A DNA stretch of 11,177 bases from Thermomucor indicae-seudaticae (taxonomy: Eukaryota; Mucoromycota; Mucoromycetes; Mucorales; Lichtheimiaceae). Position numbers and translations under genes: made by a program. Under the pieces are notes generated by a model. That model was not told the origin of the DNA. It ran no database searches and was given only the letters and a program-made list of their open reading frames with translations. The stretch spans positions 1 to 11,177 of the forward strand of contig JSYX01000855.1 in NCBI GenBank assembly GCA_000787465.1. The letters are read 5' to 3'. Of this stretch, positions 1-9,621 are shown piece after piece (position 1 is the first letter of the stretch; every line of letters starts with the position of its first letter).

Positions 1-6
1 CTCACC

Positions 7-63
7 ATGTTTTTTTTGGTGCTGCTTGGGGTGGCCTTTTGCGCGGGAGCTTTTGCGCAAACA
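7..63 (+). CDS. possible signal-peptide first exon
   Basis: An ATG in a CTCACC context opens 19 codons (MFFLVLLGVAFCAGAFAQT), a short hydrophobic run ending in small residues, which has the look of a secretory signal peptide. It is followed directly by a consensus GTAAGT donor at 64-69. An acceptor TGCTAG at 131-136 would remove 73 nt, but the next in-phase reading is only seven codons before TAA at 158-160, giving a 26-aa product. No homologue is recognised and the stretch lies in a repeat-like region, so this may be chance. It would run convergent to the RasGEF gene. Confidence 0.15.
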
Positions 64-189
64 GTAAGTGCGCGAAATGGGACATAAGCTAATGTAAACA
101 GTTCTGACAATTTACGCTAAAATCTGCTTTTGCTAGAGCGCAAATGCGGCTGCCCATTAACGCAAAAGGGATCCTCGGGTCGCGCAAAA
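37..189. repeat. TTTTGCGCG inverted-repeat cluster
   Basis: TTTTGCGCG at 37-45 is matched by its exact reverse complement CGCGCAAAA at 181-189. Between them lie further variants: TTTTGCGCAA at 51-60, GCGCGAAAT near 70, GCGCAAATGCG near 138 and CGCAAAA near 160. The orientation switches from TTTTGCGC on the left to GCGCAAAA on the right, so the block could fold as an imperfect hairpin. It may be a small repeat element next to the 3' end of the RasGEF gene. The class is unknown. Confidence 0.35.
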
Positions 190-190
190 A

Positions 191-196
191 TTTATT
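191..196 (-). promoter_or_regulatory. AATAAA poly(A)-signal candidate for the RasGEF gene
   Basis: On the minus strand AATAAA occurs 14 nt after the TAA stop of the RasGEF gene (stop at 213-211), inside an A/T-rich stretch. The sequence is the canonical polyadenylation hexamer. It lies unusually close to the stop codon, so the real cleavage site may be set by other A-rich elements. Fungal signals are degenerate, hence moderate confidence. Confidence 0.35.
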
Positions 197-210
197 ACAA
201 TTCCAGTATG

Positions 211-3200
211 TTACAATCCGGATTCTTTGAGTCGCCGTGCAATCGTATCCTCATCTCTTTCTCTGCATAAAAGTAACATTAATATAGGCTCAAAGTAAAG
301 AGCCATGAGCTGAAAAGGAAGCACTCACCTTGGCTCCAGAGCCAAACTCATGTTATACAACGTCTCTTCGTCTCTGCTTGATTGCAAATGCGTTTTGATG
401 AACTCTTGAATATCAGGTACTGCTTGCAAAAGATATGGGGTTGATTGGTATTGTTGGAGCTCGCGAATGACCTCGGCAGTCTTCATCCGCTTTGCAAAAT
501 TTATCAAATGGCTCGACTTTTTGAGAAAATTACTGTTGCCGTCTTCAATAAACGTGAGATCCTGCAGATAGATGCCAAGGAATGGAATACAAGGCGGGTT
601 GACCTTGTGGATTATCTCTCGATACTCGTTGAAATTCTTGTTAGCGCCCATGAGCCGCCTGATACTCGCCAACGTCTGCGTGATTCGCGCACTCATCAAC
701 TGACAAGTCTGTTAGCCAAATAACCTCACCTCCATATCAATTTATAGTTATTACCTCCCACGTGCGTTTCAAACGTCCAATGGAGCTATTGTCAAATGCT
801 GAAAGAATTGCCATACAAGTATTATAGTTGTTCAACTGCCGGCATCTCTATATTATGAAAAGTTAGATTACCTTGTACCATCCGCCCTCATTCGTTGCAA
901 GTACCTCTGCCACGAGAATCCAGTGCTTCACCACAGCTGCTCTTTTCTTTACTTCATCCTTGCTCAGGATGGAATCGGTTACCCAGGCTGTCACTTGATT
1001 GGAGTACTCAATCGATGCCTTCACATTGGCAGCTATACTCTCTGAGTCACTCTTTCCCCAATTCTTGTCTAAGCACTCCACTGGTTTGATGCGGCTGTAC
1101 AACTTGAAGTCCATAATCGTAAGCTGTCGCGCCAACTCCAATGGGTCTATATCCAGGAAACGTAGTCGCTTCATATTCTTCGGAAGGATTGGTTGGGGCA
1201 TATCAGATTCGCGCACGTTGAGAGTCATTTTCCTGATTTGGCTGTCTTCCGCATCCATACGCTTTCGAATGAGCTTTAGCAACTGATCTGCGCCAAACTG
1301 AATCGACTCTCTGATAACGGTATCGGTGAATTCCATGACAATCGGAAGAATATGTCTATCCTCTTCTTCATTGTAATAGTGCTCCAGCCATGATTTGATG
1401 ACATTGAAAACCCTGACATATACGCAAAGACTTTGTCAAGACGGCTCGGATATATACTATATGAGTCGCTAATTTACCTTAATCGCACAAGCTTCAGCTT
1501 CTTTTCTCTCCATATCTCGAGTTCCTCTTGGGTTAAGTCAGGCGGAGGCAGTAAAGTGTATCGTTTGAAAAGCGCTTCAAACAACTCTTCGGTGGTGCAA
1601 AATGATCGATAGGTTAAAAGGAAGGTGGTGTTAAATTTCGAATCTGTGAGAGAGCTCCTCTAGCTCAGTATCGGGTGTTGAAAAGGATACTACACGTTAT
1701 CTTACCGAGCTGATCATGCTGCGTCAGGCGTTGTACCAAGGCTGTTACTGTTCCACCCTTCACGTTCCCCTCCATGTTAAAGACAATCTCATTTGGATTA
1801 TAGTCTGAGCCCAAATAGTCAGACCGCTCAGCAGTCTGTGGCTTCGGACCAGCTGTGCCAGGGGAATAGTCGGGTGTATAAGCGTCAGCTGAACCTAGCA
1901 ATGTGTCTCGACGCCGGGCTGCAGCCAGCGTGTCCTCTCCAAAAAACTTTGCAAGCTTGTCCTTTGGTTGCTGCTGCCGCGGTTGAGCGCCAGTTTCATC
2001 AGATAACACGTTTCCTCTTTCTGTTCCGTCAGCTTCCATATCATGGCTACCCACAAAGCATCCCTCTTCCTCATGGATATCATCAAGTCGACTAGGACAT
2101 GGCAGAGGGGTGGAGCGCGTAATGTCGAGCGAAGGTCGACGTCCAGCGTCGCCCGCCGTTGTCAGCGGATTATTATCCGCGGAATGTTCAGTCGCTAACT
2201 GGCGACTAATTGCACATATCTCTTGGATATTCGTCTGCAGAATGTTAGCGCAAATCTCGATACGTTCAAATGTCGCCAAGATTTCCTCCGTGACGATGCT
2301 CTGGTCGGTAATGCCTTGAGATGCAATGAATAGGGAGCCCATGGCATTGTATATTGCTTGTCTAGGGCCAGCAAAACGATCAGTGTCAGTAGGTTGGGTT
2401 ACACCAACATCATCAATGGAGTCCAGAAATTGACTGGTGGTGTTGCTAAGATTACGAAACTGAGCGACGAGTAAAGGTGTGCTCGACTTGATTTTCGCCA
2501 GGACTGCTGCATCATCGGTAAGGGATAGGGCATCACGCGCACTGTCCATGAAAGATGATATGGCACCATTTACAGTATCCGCCAACACTGACAACGTAGT
2601 AATTGCGTCCGGTCGCGTTCCGCGCATGTTGGAGTTCCCTCGCCAGCGGAATGAAGACGATCCATCCAGCAGCAATCTGGGTTTGCTATCGTGAACTTCT
2701 ATGCGCATCTCTTGAGCAACCGACAAAAAGTTCTTGGCAGCTGTCAATACTTCATCGGCATCCAGCTGCAGCTTGTGTATCGCCTCAGCCGGCGCCCAGG
2801 CACCGGATGCTACCTTAGCAGACAGGACAAGCTTTGCAAGGGCAGCAAGCAAAGCCCGATGATACGCCTTGAGTTGCTTGCTGGTTTTCAAATAAGGCGA
2901 ACTCTCCTTATCGACCGAGTTTGAGACATAAAGCAAAAGACGTATATGATGAGCAACCTTCAATGCATCTTTCTGGATGAGGCCTGCTTGGCCATGTTTC
3001 GCCGAGCCTTTCAGGTTCTCTACAGCATGGCTGACCAGCGAAAGTAACTGTTTCCACGATCTTGGAGGGTCGTCGGTGTTCCCTTTACCACCCATTGTTG
3101 CCATGCTTAGTCTGAATTCTCCGCCTGCTGATTGCTGGGATGACGCAGGAGAGAACTAACAGACACTGTCAAAGGTCCGTGGACGTAAAAGTCCTAGAAA

Positions 3201-4291
3201 GGTCGCTTACCAGTAGACCGGTTTGCGGATCTACATGATCCAACGTCCATACAGTTTCTTCCGTGACTACGTTACAGAAGTACTCTCGTCCTTTTGGTGT
3301 TGTTTTGCGTATCCAATTGGGCGGCAACTAGTCCATCTTTAAGTTAGCACAGTCACATGTCTTTTCATTACAGACAGAGGTAAAGCTACCTGATCATCAT
3401 TCATGGACCGTGACGTAAATATACTAGGAGAAGAATTGGAACTTGAAGTCGCCGTTCCAGCACTGGCAAGACTTTGGTCATCAATGGGTCGGTGGCCGTG
3501 ATTGATCCGGTTGACAGCACGTGAAGGGCGTACAGGCCGATCGTCAAACCCATTGTTGCTATTATATTCATAGTTGAGTTGCCCGTGATCCGCTGCTTCC
3601 CTGCTGAAATCGTTGGTGAACTTATACTTTGACTCCTCGTACGGGGCGGAATACCGCATTTCTTTCGTGATAACATTATAGTAATAAACTTCCGAGCCGT
3701 CCTCCGTGGTCTGTAATATCCAATTCGACTGCTCTTTATTTGAGCTTTGCGTTTTCGGGTGAGCGTCAGTTTTCGTAAACAGCATGTCGGAAGCCGCAAG
3801 ACTAAGTCGTAAGTGATGCTGATCATACTCTGTCGATAATGAAGGTCGCTGCTTTTGGTCCTGCACTGCAATCCGGTCTGTCGACCATGAGGCGTCCATT
3901 GGGCCTTCATGGCTACACAAGGCCGTACTCTATATGTATATTTTTTGGGTTATCGTTAAAAGAGTCGTTGGGGCCGTGACAGTACTCGTCTTACCTTGTC
4001 CATTGGGGCGTTATAGTCGTTGCTTGGTCTTTCGTCAATGACCTGAACGTAGTTACTCGGAAACCAGCCTCGTTTGCCATTGCACCTGACATAACCGTGC
4101 ACTTAGAAACGCGAGAGATGAAAAAGAATTGGAAGTCATTCTCTATAGGCTTACCAGCCATCCCACCACCCAGACTCGAGTTGCGCCAGAACTTCTATAA
4201 TATCACCTTGCTCGAAAGAAAGAGACGATGCATCCGTGGAAGAGTAAGGGTATAGTGCATAGACTCTGCATATAATGTCGTTCGAGCTCAT
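211..4291 (-). CDS. Cdc25-type Ras guanine-nucleotide exchange factor (SH3-WW-WW-RasGEF_N-RasGEF)
   Basis: Exchanges GDP for GTP on Ras at the plasma membrane, upstream of fungal cAMP/PKA or MAPK signalling (family knowledge). I rebuilt ten exons: 4291-4155, 4085-3995, 3929-3390, 3327-3211, 3155-1706, 1643-1478, 1412-905, 847-755, 699-329 and 262-211. All phases join, giving 1174 aa, a normal length for fungal Cdc25 proteins. SH3 at about 8-62 (ALYPYSS, GWWDGW, GWFPSNYV). WW-like modules at about 144-173 (second Trp replaced by Tyr in YSAP) and 257-285 (W261, W283). A long linker, mostly one 1450-nt exon, follows. RasGEF_N runs from about 752 (IVFNMEGNVKGG, FLLTYRSF). The catalytic domain runs from about 919 to the end (DPLELARQLT, VAERCRQLNNYN, NPPCIPFLG at 1068, INFAKRMKTAEVI at 1100). 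Start ATG 4291 leads straight into the SH3 domain. The catalytic motifs look intact, so the gene should be functional. Confidence 0.95.
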
Positions 4292-5374
4292 GCTACAAAG
4301 TGACGGCGGCTATTGCCACGCAATGCTGGTAGGTTGCTTGGCGGAAGAAGGGCGCTTGTGCTGCAATGTCGGTAATTGCTTTGGAAATGGAGTGAACGGA
4401 CTAAAGTGGGGGCTTTCCACGGTCGTTTAAGAAGGAGTCGTCAGCACTCGACGTCCAGGAGAGAAGTACGGGGTTGCGCACAACTAGAAGAAGAAGGAGG
4501 AGTAAGCAAGTAGGGAATAGTGCAATACACTGTTTGAACCTTCGAAAAAACCTAGACATGGTTGCACAAACGCTATTTACTTGCCCGTTTTGATCTCGGG
4601 AACGCGATTTTCTTTGGAGCTTTTCTTTTTATGAACTGGATCGACCCAAGCCTTCCAGCAAGCTGTATTCATAGAGATGTGAAGGAATATGCTGATTAGA
4701 CTTATTCGCGGTTTGTATTAGATTGCTACTTATACGAAATGAGAGCTTATTACCGACTTTTTCCTTGCGGCGTGGTGATTCCTATTTTCTGTTTACGTTA
4801 TAGCATGATTTACGTCAGCGAAAACCACATTTGAACCGAATACAAGAAGGAGTATTTGTGTCCAAGTAATGGCATAATCCCAGTTTTTGCTTCTAGATAT
4901 CATGCTCTGTTGGTGTCTACACATAGCTGCGACAAAGGAAGTTTTTGGAACCATTCTTTGTATGAAAACCAATGCGTTTGTACTGTTGTCGCATATGCCC
5001 TCGCAAATGGAAGGAACTCAATGCACTTCCACTGCCCCGGCGATAGTAGGGCAACGTCTAATCCTTTAGAATGCGTGCCGTTCCCTCTGTTTCGAGCATG
5101 TAGACCAAGCATCAGACTTATCTCTCCCCGTCAAGGGTGGCCTCTAAAAAGCGCCATTACAATAGTTTGCGAGAGATACCAGATTAATTTACTAGCAGAT
5201 CTATTATGGTTATACGCTAACAATCTTCAGCATCCCTTCCTCAAAAGAAGACATGATGGTTAATGGGTAGCGTCATCCGCTACTATGTATTTTTTCGACC
5301 ATTAAGTGAAGAATTTTAGGTAACTATTTTATGCAATGAAAAGCAAATGTTGAAGTCTAAAAGAAATGCCTTGT
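4292..5374. other. intergenic region between MSS51 and the RasGEF gene
   Basis: 1083 bases without a gene I can assign. The part next to 4291 should contain the RasGEF promoter and 5' leader. On the minus strand a pyrimidine-rich run (4484-4506), ending TCTTCTTCTTCTAG, lies about 190 nt before the start codon; it resembles either a fungal CT-box near a transcription start or the 3' end of a leader intron. The part next to 5375 should be the MSS51 3' UTR. The plus-strand frame 4856-5263 is open for 135 codons but starts at GTG and resembles nothing known. A short minus-strand ORF at 4577-4672 is listed separately. Confidence 0.6.
4577..4672 (-). CDS. possible small ORF or exon, 31 codons
   Basis: ATG at 4672 to TAA at 4579-4577 encodes 31 residues including ACWKAWVDPVHKK, then a Lys/Ser-rich stretch and VPEIKTGK. 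The composition looks protein-like, but I do not recognise it. The ATG sits in ATGAATACAG, preceded by CTAATCAG about 30 nt upstream, so the sequence may instead start as an exon after a 3' splice site at 4663-4662. The stop overlaps a possible donor, AAGTAAAT. It could be a standalone microprotein, an internal exon of a small gene, or an upstream ORF in the RasGEF leader, whose ATG is 285 nt downstream. Two other frames of the same stretch are also open, which weakens the case. Confidence 0.25.
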   Translation of the reverse strand: MNTACWKAWVDPVHKKKSSKENRVPEIKTGK

Positions 5375-6993
5375 CTAATCGTCGTCCTCTTCTGGAGTGT
5401 AGGTCACATCATAACGCTTTCCGCGAATGGCCCAGATACCCCAATTGGCGAATATCGTTTCGCGTAAATCCATCAGGTTAACGTCCCTCTTGAGACTTCG
5501 GAAACGATTTTCCGTAGGGCGAAGTATCCAGTCAAATTCTCCTTGATAGTCTTGCTCCACAGCCGCAACGTCATTCTGCACATCCGCCTCATCGAAACCG
5601 GTAATAAACATTGCACACTTTGTCTCCAACGCTTTTTGAATTGATTTTTTCCATCCTTCACGTGCCGCAGGGTGACCAATGCCGGGCGAGAACAAGAAGA
5701 AGACATCCGTGTAGGGGTCGAACTTCTCAATTTTTTCGTGATAATCTTCGTATAAGCTGTTGTCATAGGTGAACATTAACCGTTCGTTGAACGATGCTGT
5801 ATGGGGTTCTTTTCCTGGCGGCAGGGCGTCTGGTCCGACAAAGTGGATGTGGAACGGAGTCTGCGGGAAGAGGTATGCGAGTTGCAGCCAAATGTATGGT
5901 GGTAATGATGCTTCAGCACGTGCGCCCACAATATACAAGTTGACAGTTTCGGAACGGATAAGCGTAACGCCGTCTTTTGCTACTTCGTTTCTTGGATATA
6001 AAATTGTTCGAAGTGCTGTTTACAGTTATCGCCATGAGCATTTTCTTTTTTCGCCATACGGCATCAGGTGAGCTCGGGCTTACCAGATATTGACCGCATG
6101 CCTTCCGGCGTGATTTCTTTACCGAGCTTGTACGGACAAGATTCGTGTAATACCGATGCAACGGTTATAGGGTAAGTAAGAAGCTTCGATACATGCCGCA
6201 TTGACCGGTCAGAATCCATGGAGGGGAAACTGCGAGTATAAAAGAACACATCCCAATTTGCCATATTCACTGTTTCGTCGAAACCCTGTGCACCTGCAGT
6301 CGCGGCTGTCAGTATACCTCTTGATAACCCCATGGTTCATATATCGCGCTTACTGGGGAACTCGAATTCTGTCATTGGCCTTCCTGACCGAAGATCGTGG
6401 TCATCCTCGTTCTGCTCGCGCAAGATATGGCATATCTCTTGGTGTGCCTGTCTGCCTTCATGATAATGCTCCTCACTGCAGTGCGTAGGATATCCACATT
6501 CCGGGCATTCGTAAACAGGTCGTCTCTTCTGCGATGGATCTTCACGGGTATCACAAACAGGACATACACCATACTTATTGATAATAGCGGCACGATCGCG
6601 TAACTCTGGAATTGGCGATTTCGACAACTTGTGAAAAAGATTGTCAGGAGCTAGCGTTATTTTGCTTTCTTCTTCGCTCGATTGTTGCGTTCTTCTCGAT
6701 AAAAGACCTTTCAGCGAAATAAAACGTGCCGGTGTCAAAGAGTAAGAGAAGACCGCACTTGGTTGGGCCACAGCAGGTCTCGCTACCAGTGGGAAATTCT
6801 TCGAGGAAAACCCAAGGCAAGCCCTAGAGTCAAATGCCGAATACCGAGGTAAATGTCGAAAATGGCGCCACCCTCTCATTTCTGCTCTGTGTCGTTTGGC
6901 ACGAGAGACCAGGGACAGAGCCCTTTTTCCGTCAATCGGCCGAAATTTGTCCGACCGCAAGTCTTCAGCCACTCCATTTCTTCGACCTCCCAT
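5375..6993 (-). CDS. MSS51: Mss51, mitochondrial COX1 translational activator
   Basis: In yeast, Mss51 activates translation of mitochondrial COX1 mRNA and binds new Cox1, coupling synthesis to complex IV assembly in the matrix and inner membrane (family knowledge). Exons 6993-6354, 6293-6084 and 6015-5375, with introns of 60 and 68 nt, join in phase to 496 aa, somewhat longer than yeast's 436. The zinc module uses C144/C147, C163/C166, C172, H176, H184 and C188, followed by the signature NEDDHDLRSGR. Both CPV and CPE are CPX motifs like those linked to heme binding in yeast Mss51. Later signatures are NWDVFFYTRSFPS, RHVSKLLTYP, SVLHESCPY and VGARAEASLP. The tail is acidic (PEEDDD). ATG 6993 is the longest start, but Met39 (ATG 6879) opens an Arg-rich, acid-poor stretch that fits a mitochondrial presequence better. 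Flanking genes are unrelated. Confidence 0.95.
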
Positions 6994-7557
6994 CACGAGA
7001 GAGACATTGTTACAAGCCGCTTTATTTTTTGTTGATTAGACGTTGCAGCTACGCTAAATGATCATACCGGCTTCTTGAATATTTACATATCCTGCTATAC
7101 TCTACATATATTAAGACATTGTGTACTTAGCTTGACCAATGCGGATACATGTTTGACGCCAGAATCTACACCTCATGAGACATTAAATCTCGGCAAAGGA
7201 GGGAGATACATCTTACAGGAAAGAGCCACACCTTCTGCAAGGTCCCAGCGCCGGCAACTAATACATCATGACCAGGTCCACGCCGCTCTATGGCATAAAA
7301 AGCTACCACCATGGATAGATTTGCGATCGATATTTCTAAGCTTCAATAGTGTATACTGAGGCCAACAGATATCCATGGTACCGTATGCCAGGTAGCTGAC
7401 GTACCTAACCTTTGCAACGCATTGAAAGCCGTCTTGACGACTTTCGGGATCACCGGTGAAAGAACTACCTAGCAGTTGCTTACACCGATCTCTTTTTTGG
7501 GTCACTGAAACAAACACGTTTGGGACGCGTCACAGTTCATCTATTTGCACCTTTACT
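6994..7557. other. intergenic region, divergent promoters
   Basis: 564 bases between the MSS51 start (minus) and the plus-strand pseudogene. It presumably carries the MSS51 promoter. Two overlapping open frames, 7075-7359 plus and 7266-7517 minus, show no domain, no good start and no recognisable similarity. I see no RNA gene or repeat here. Confidence 0.6.
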
Positions 7558-9457
7558 ATGGATATTGATATGGGCTACAAAGAACGTAACCTAGCAGTTA
7601 TAACCAAGTTGTTAACCGCTAACATGGTTTAAGTGATCACGAACTATTTGAAAGCTGCAGTTGAAGAGAATGTAGTTCCTAATTTAAAGGACTTCGTGGA
7701 GAAAGAGCGCAAGTACATTGTGGCGAATTCTGTCGCTGGCGAAGACATTCTGCAATTATGGGCTACTAGTTTTGGAACAGTTGCGAATTCCCTCAAAATC
7801 GCGACAATAAGTTGTAAAAGAAGTGTCCCTGAAGCCGATAACTATTTTTTGAAACGGCAGAAAAAAACCAAGCCGGATCGGTGCGGTGTGTTATTGGCCA
7901 TACTCGCTCGTTTTACTGAACAGCAAGCAGCAAGCACTGAAGAAACAAGCAGTGTGAGCAATAGAAGCAGCAGAAATTGCCCAGTCGAGTCTGCAACCCA
8001 GACAGCGTCTGATTTTCGCACATTTCAAACAAGCTATGACCGGCTTGATGAGAACAAGATGTGGAGGTTAAAGAGCGGCACCATTGTCGAGGAAAGAATG
8101 CGGGATTTCGCGTTACAGTGCAAATATGAACAGTGAGTACTACAGCATGAAAACCTTTACTTTCCTAAAAATATTGGTAAACAGTCCATGTCACTCCATG
8201 ATTTTGGATCATAGCGACGAGTGGTACTAGGAGGTCTTCGACTCTGCCGCTCTCGGGGAGATCAAAACATGAGACCCAAGGGCGCTCCGCGAATTTCGAC
8301 AAGATCTAAAGGACCATCTTTATTCCTACAAGGGCAATGTAAAGAAATCAAACCCTTCAATTACTGTAACCTATATATCCTGTGGTACCACAATGTTAAC
8401 GATCTTCATAGCCACCAAGCACAATTTTCATTTCATCCGACCAAAAAGGCCAATTTCCATCGGATCCATCAAAGTATGATCAAGGCTCTAGACCTTTACC
8501 ATTACAAGCTTTTCCCCTTAACCGATCAGAGCAAGTCCGATGTCCTGCGACGCGTAGGGGGATTCATCGAACATTGTTTCGATGAATATATATAGTTGTT
8601 ACATGGTATGTCTGGAGGTAGAATATGACGCGTACCTAAATAACCCGTTTGTACAGCGGCGAAAAGTCCAGCATTGCCTCCGCACAAAGAAGGAATGCGA
8701 AAAGGAAGATTGGTGGGCTAGAGCCCATGGCCCGGAAGGCGTGCGGGCGCAAGGTGGATATGCGTTTCTCGTGCCTCATGTATGAATATGGATGTGCAGA
8801 AGCCGGCCTTGACAGCGACGAGGGGAGCACAAAAGCATTGCGAGAGAGAAGTATCATGCTCCCGAAAGTACTGAGAGACATGTTCACTAGGCTTGTAAAC
8901 CTAGCACCCTCTCAAATCCACAAGATCCGAACAGTTGGGCTTCTCATAAGCGGTAATGTTCTTCCATACTTCAATCCACATGTATGACTAACAGTCAGAC
9001 AGGGCTATCACTTACGCCCATGATTCTTGACAATCCTCAGGGATAAGTTACACGACCCTCAAAGCTGCCGTCATTGGAATATCCAGTGTCAGAAACGATT
9101 TCGTCAAGCAAATCGTTCCGCTTCTCACAGTTTGTCTGGCAGCTGAAACAGCTGATGGAGAACACTGTAATGTGTGTCCAACTTGATGAAACAGATATTC
9201 CGCTCAATGCCTTTAATTCGGAGCCGACTTGTCCACTACCATCAAGCTTTCCGTCCGCCAAAAGTCTTACAAGCGACAAAAGAATGATGCGCAGATATGA
9301 GATACTCTACATTTGCCCATTTATGAATATACCACCATGGCATCCTGAAGCAACAGCATTGCAGACAAGCAACAGTTTTACATATACATTTAATTCGTTT
9401 GACGGGCCATGGTGTACATCTAGAGGGCCACAGCAAACGCTAATCTTGAGTGAATGA
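7558..9457 (+). pseudogene. decayed five-exon gene of an uncharacterised fungal family
   Basis: I read exons 7558-7585, 7634-8132, 8185-8605, 8657-8952 and 9003-9457. Introns of 48, 52, 51 and 50 nt all have canonical ends, several with branch points such as GCTAAC and GACTAAC. The start reads MDIDMGYKELITNYLKAAVE. Exon 3 is broken: TAG at 8228-8230, TGA at 8270-8272, a frame change between about 8290 and 8420, and a two-base shift in TATATATAG at 8587-8595. Exon 4 is clean and holds the best-conserved-looking part: SSIASAQRRNAKRK, ACGRKVDM, YEYGCAEAG, LPKVLRDMF and TVGLLISG. Exon 5 has TAA at 9044-9046 where the frame suggests G-Y-V-T-R, then runs open to TGA 9455-9457. From memory this resembles large families of unnamed proteins in Mucoromycota; the function is unknown. 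The spacing D-x8-E-x4-E after ACGRKV could be a PD-(D/E)XK-like nuclease core, which is only inference. Confidence 0.7.
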
Positions 9458-9621
9458 GCCATTTCATTTATTCATGCAAGTGCTAAAAGTTCCAGCGGGA
9501 TCTACAAACGATTGCGCATGTTGCTGGCCGGCGATATAATAGACGGTCCAAGTGGTGGCATGATGTGTAACCGATGAACACCGCATCCTTGAAGTGGAAG
9601 AGAAGAGCGGAGGAAGGCGAA
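9458..9621. other. short gap after the pseudogene
   Basis: No gene is supported in this stretch. It probably includes the former 3' UTR of the pseudogene. The minus-strand frame through 9464-9718 has no recognisable content and runs through the palindrome at 9635-9698, so it is most likely chance. Confidence 0.5.

Noticed and set aside
848..871. 24-nt intron in the RasGEF gene (donor at 871)
   Set aside because: It would keep the frame but be far too short and leave an odd insertion. The donor at 904 gives a 57-nt intron and the expected VAERCRQLNNYN reading.
3401..3910. 169-codon minus-strand frame overlapping RasGEF exon 3
   Set aside because: It is an out-of-frame shadow of the exon that encodes the first WW module; the exon joins in phase with its neighbours and the shadow has no domain.
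4856..5263. 135-codon plus-strand frame between MSS51 and the RasGEF gene
   Set aside because: It begins at GTG, has no recognisable motif or supporting splice context, and overlaps other open frames. An open run of this length can arise by chance.
7075..7359. 94-codon plus-strand frame upstream of MSS51
   Set aside because: TTG start, no hydrophobic, catalytic or repeat motifs, and no link to the neighbouring pseudogene exons.
7266..7517. 83-codon minus-strand frame
   Set aside because: It overlaps the previous frame on the opposite strand and has no recognisable content.
8582..8785. 67-codon frame over exon 4 of the pseudogene
   Set aside because: It runs through the 51-nt intron (GTATGT...TACAG) and is out of phase with the conserved-looking exon 4 frame.
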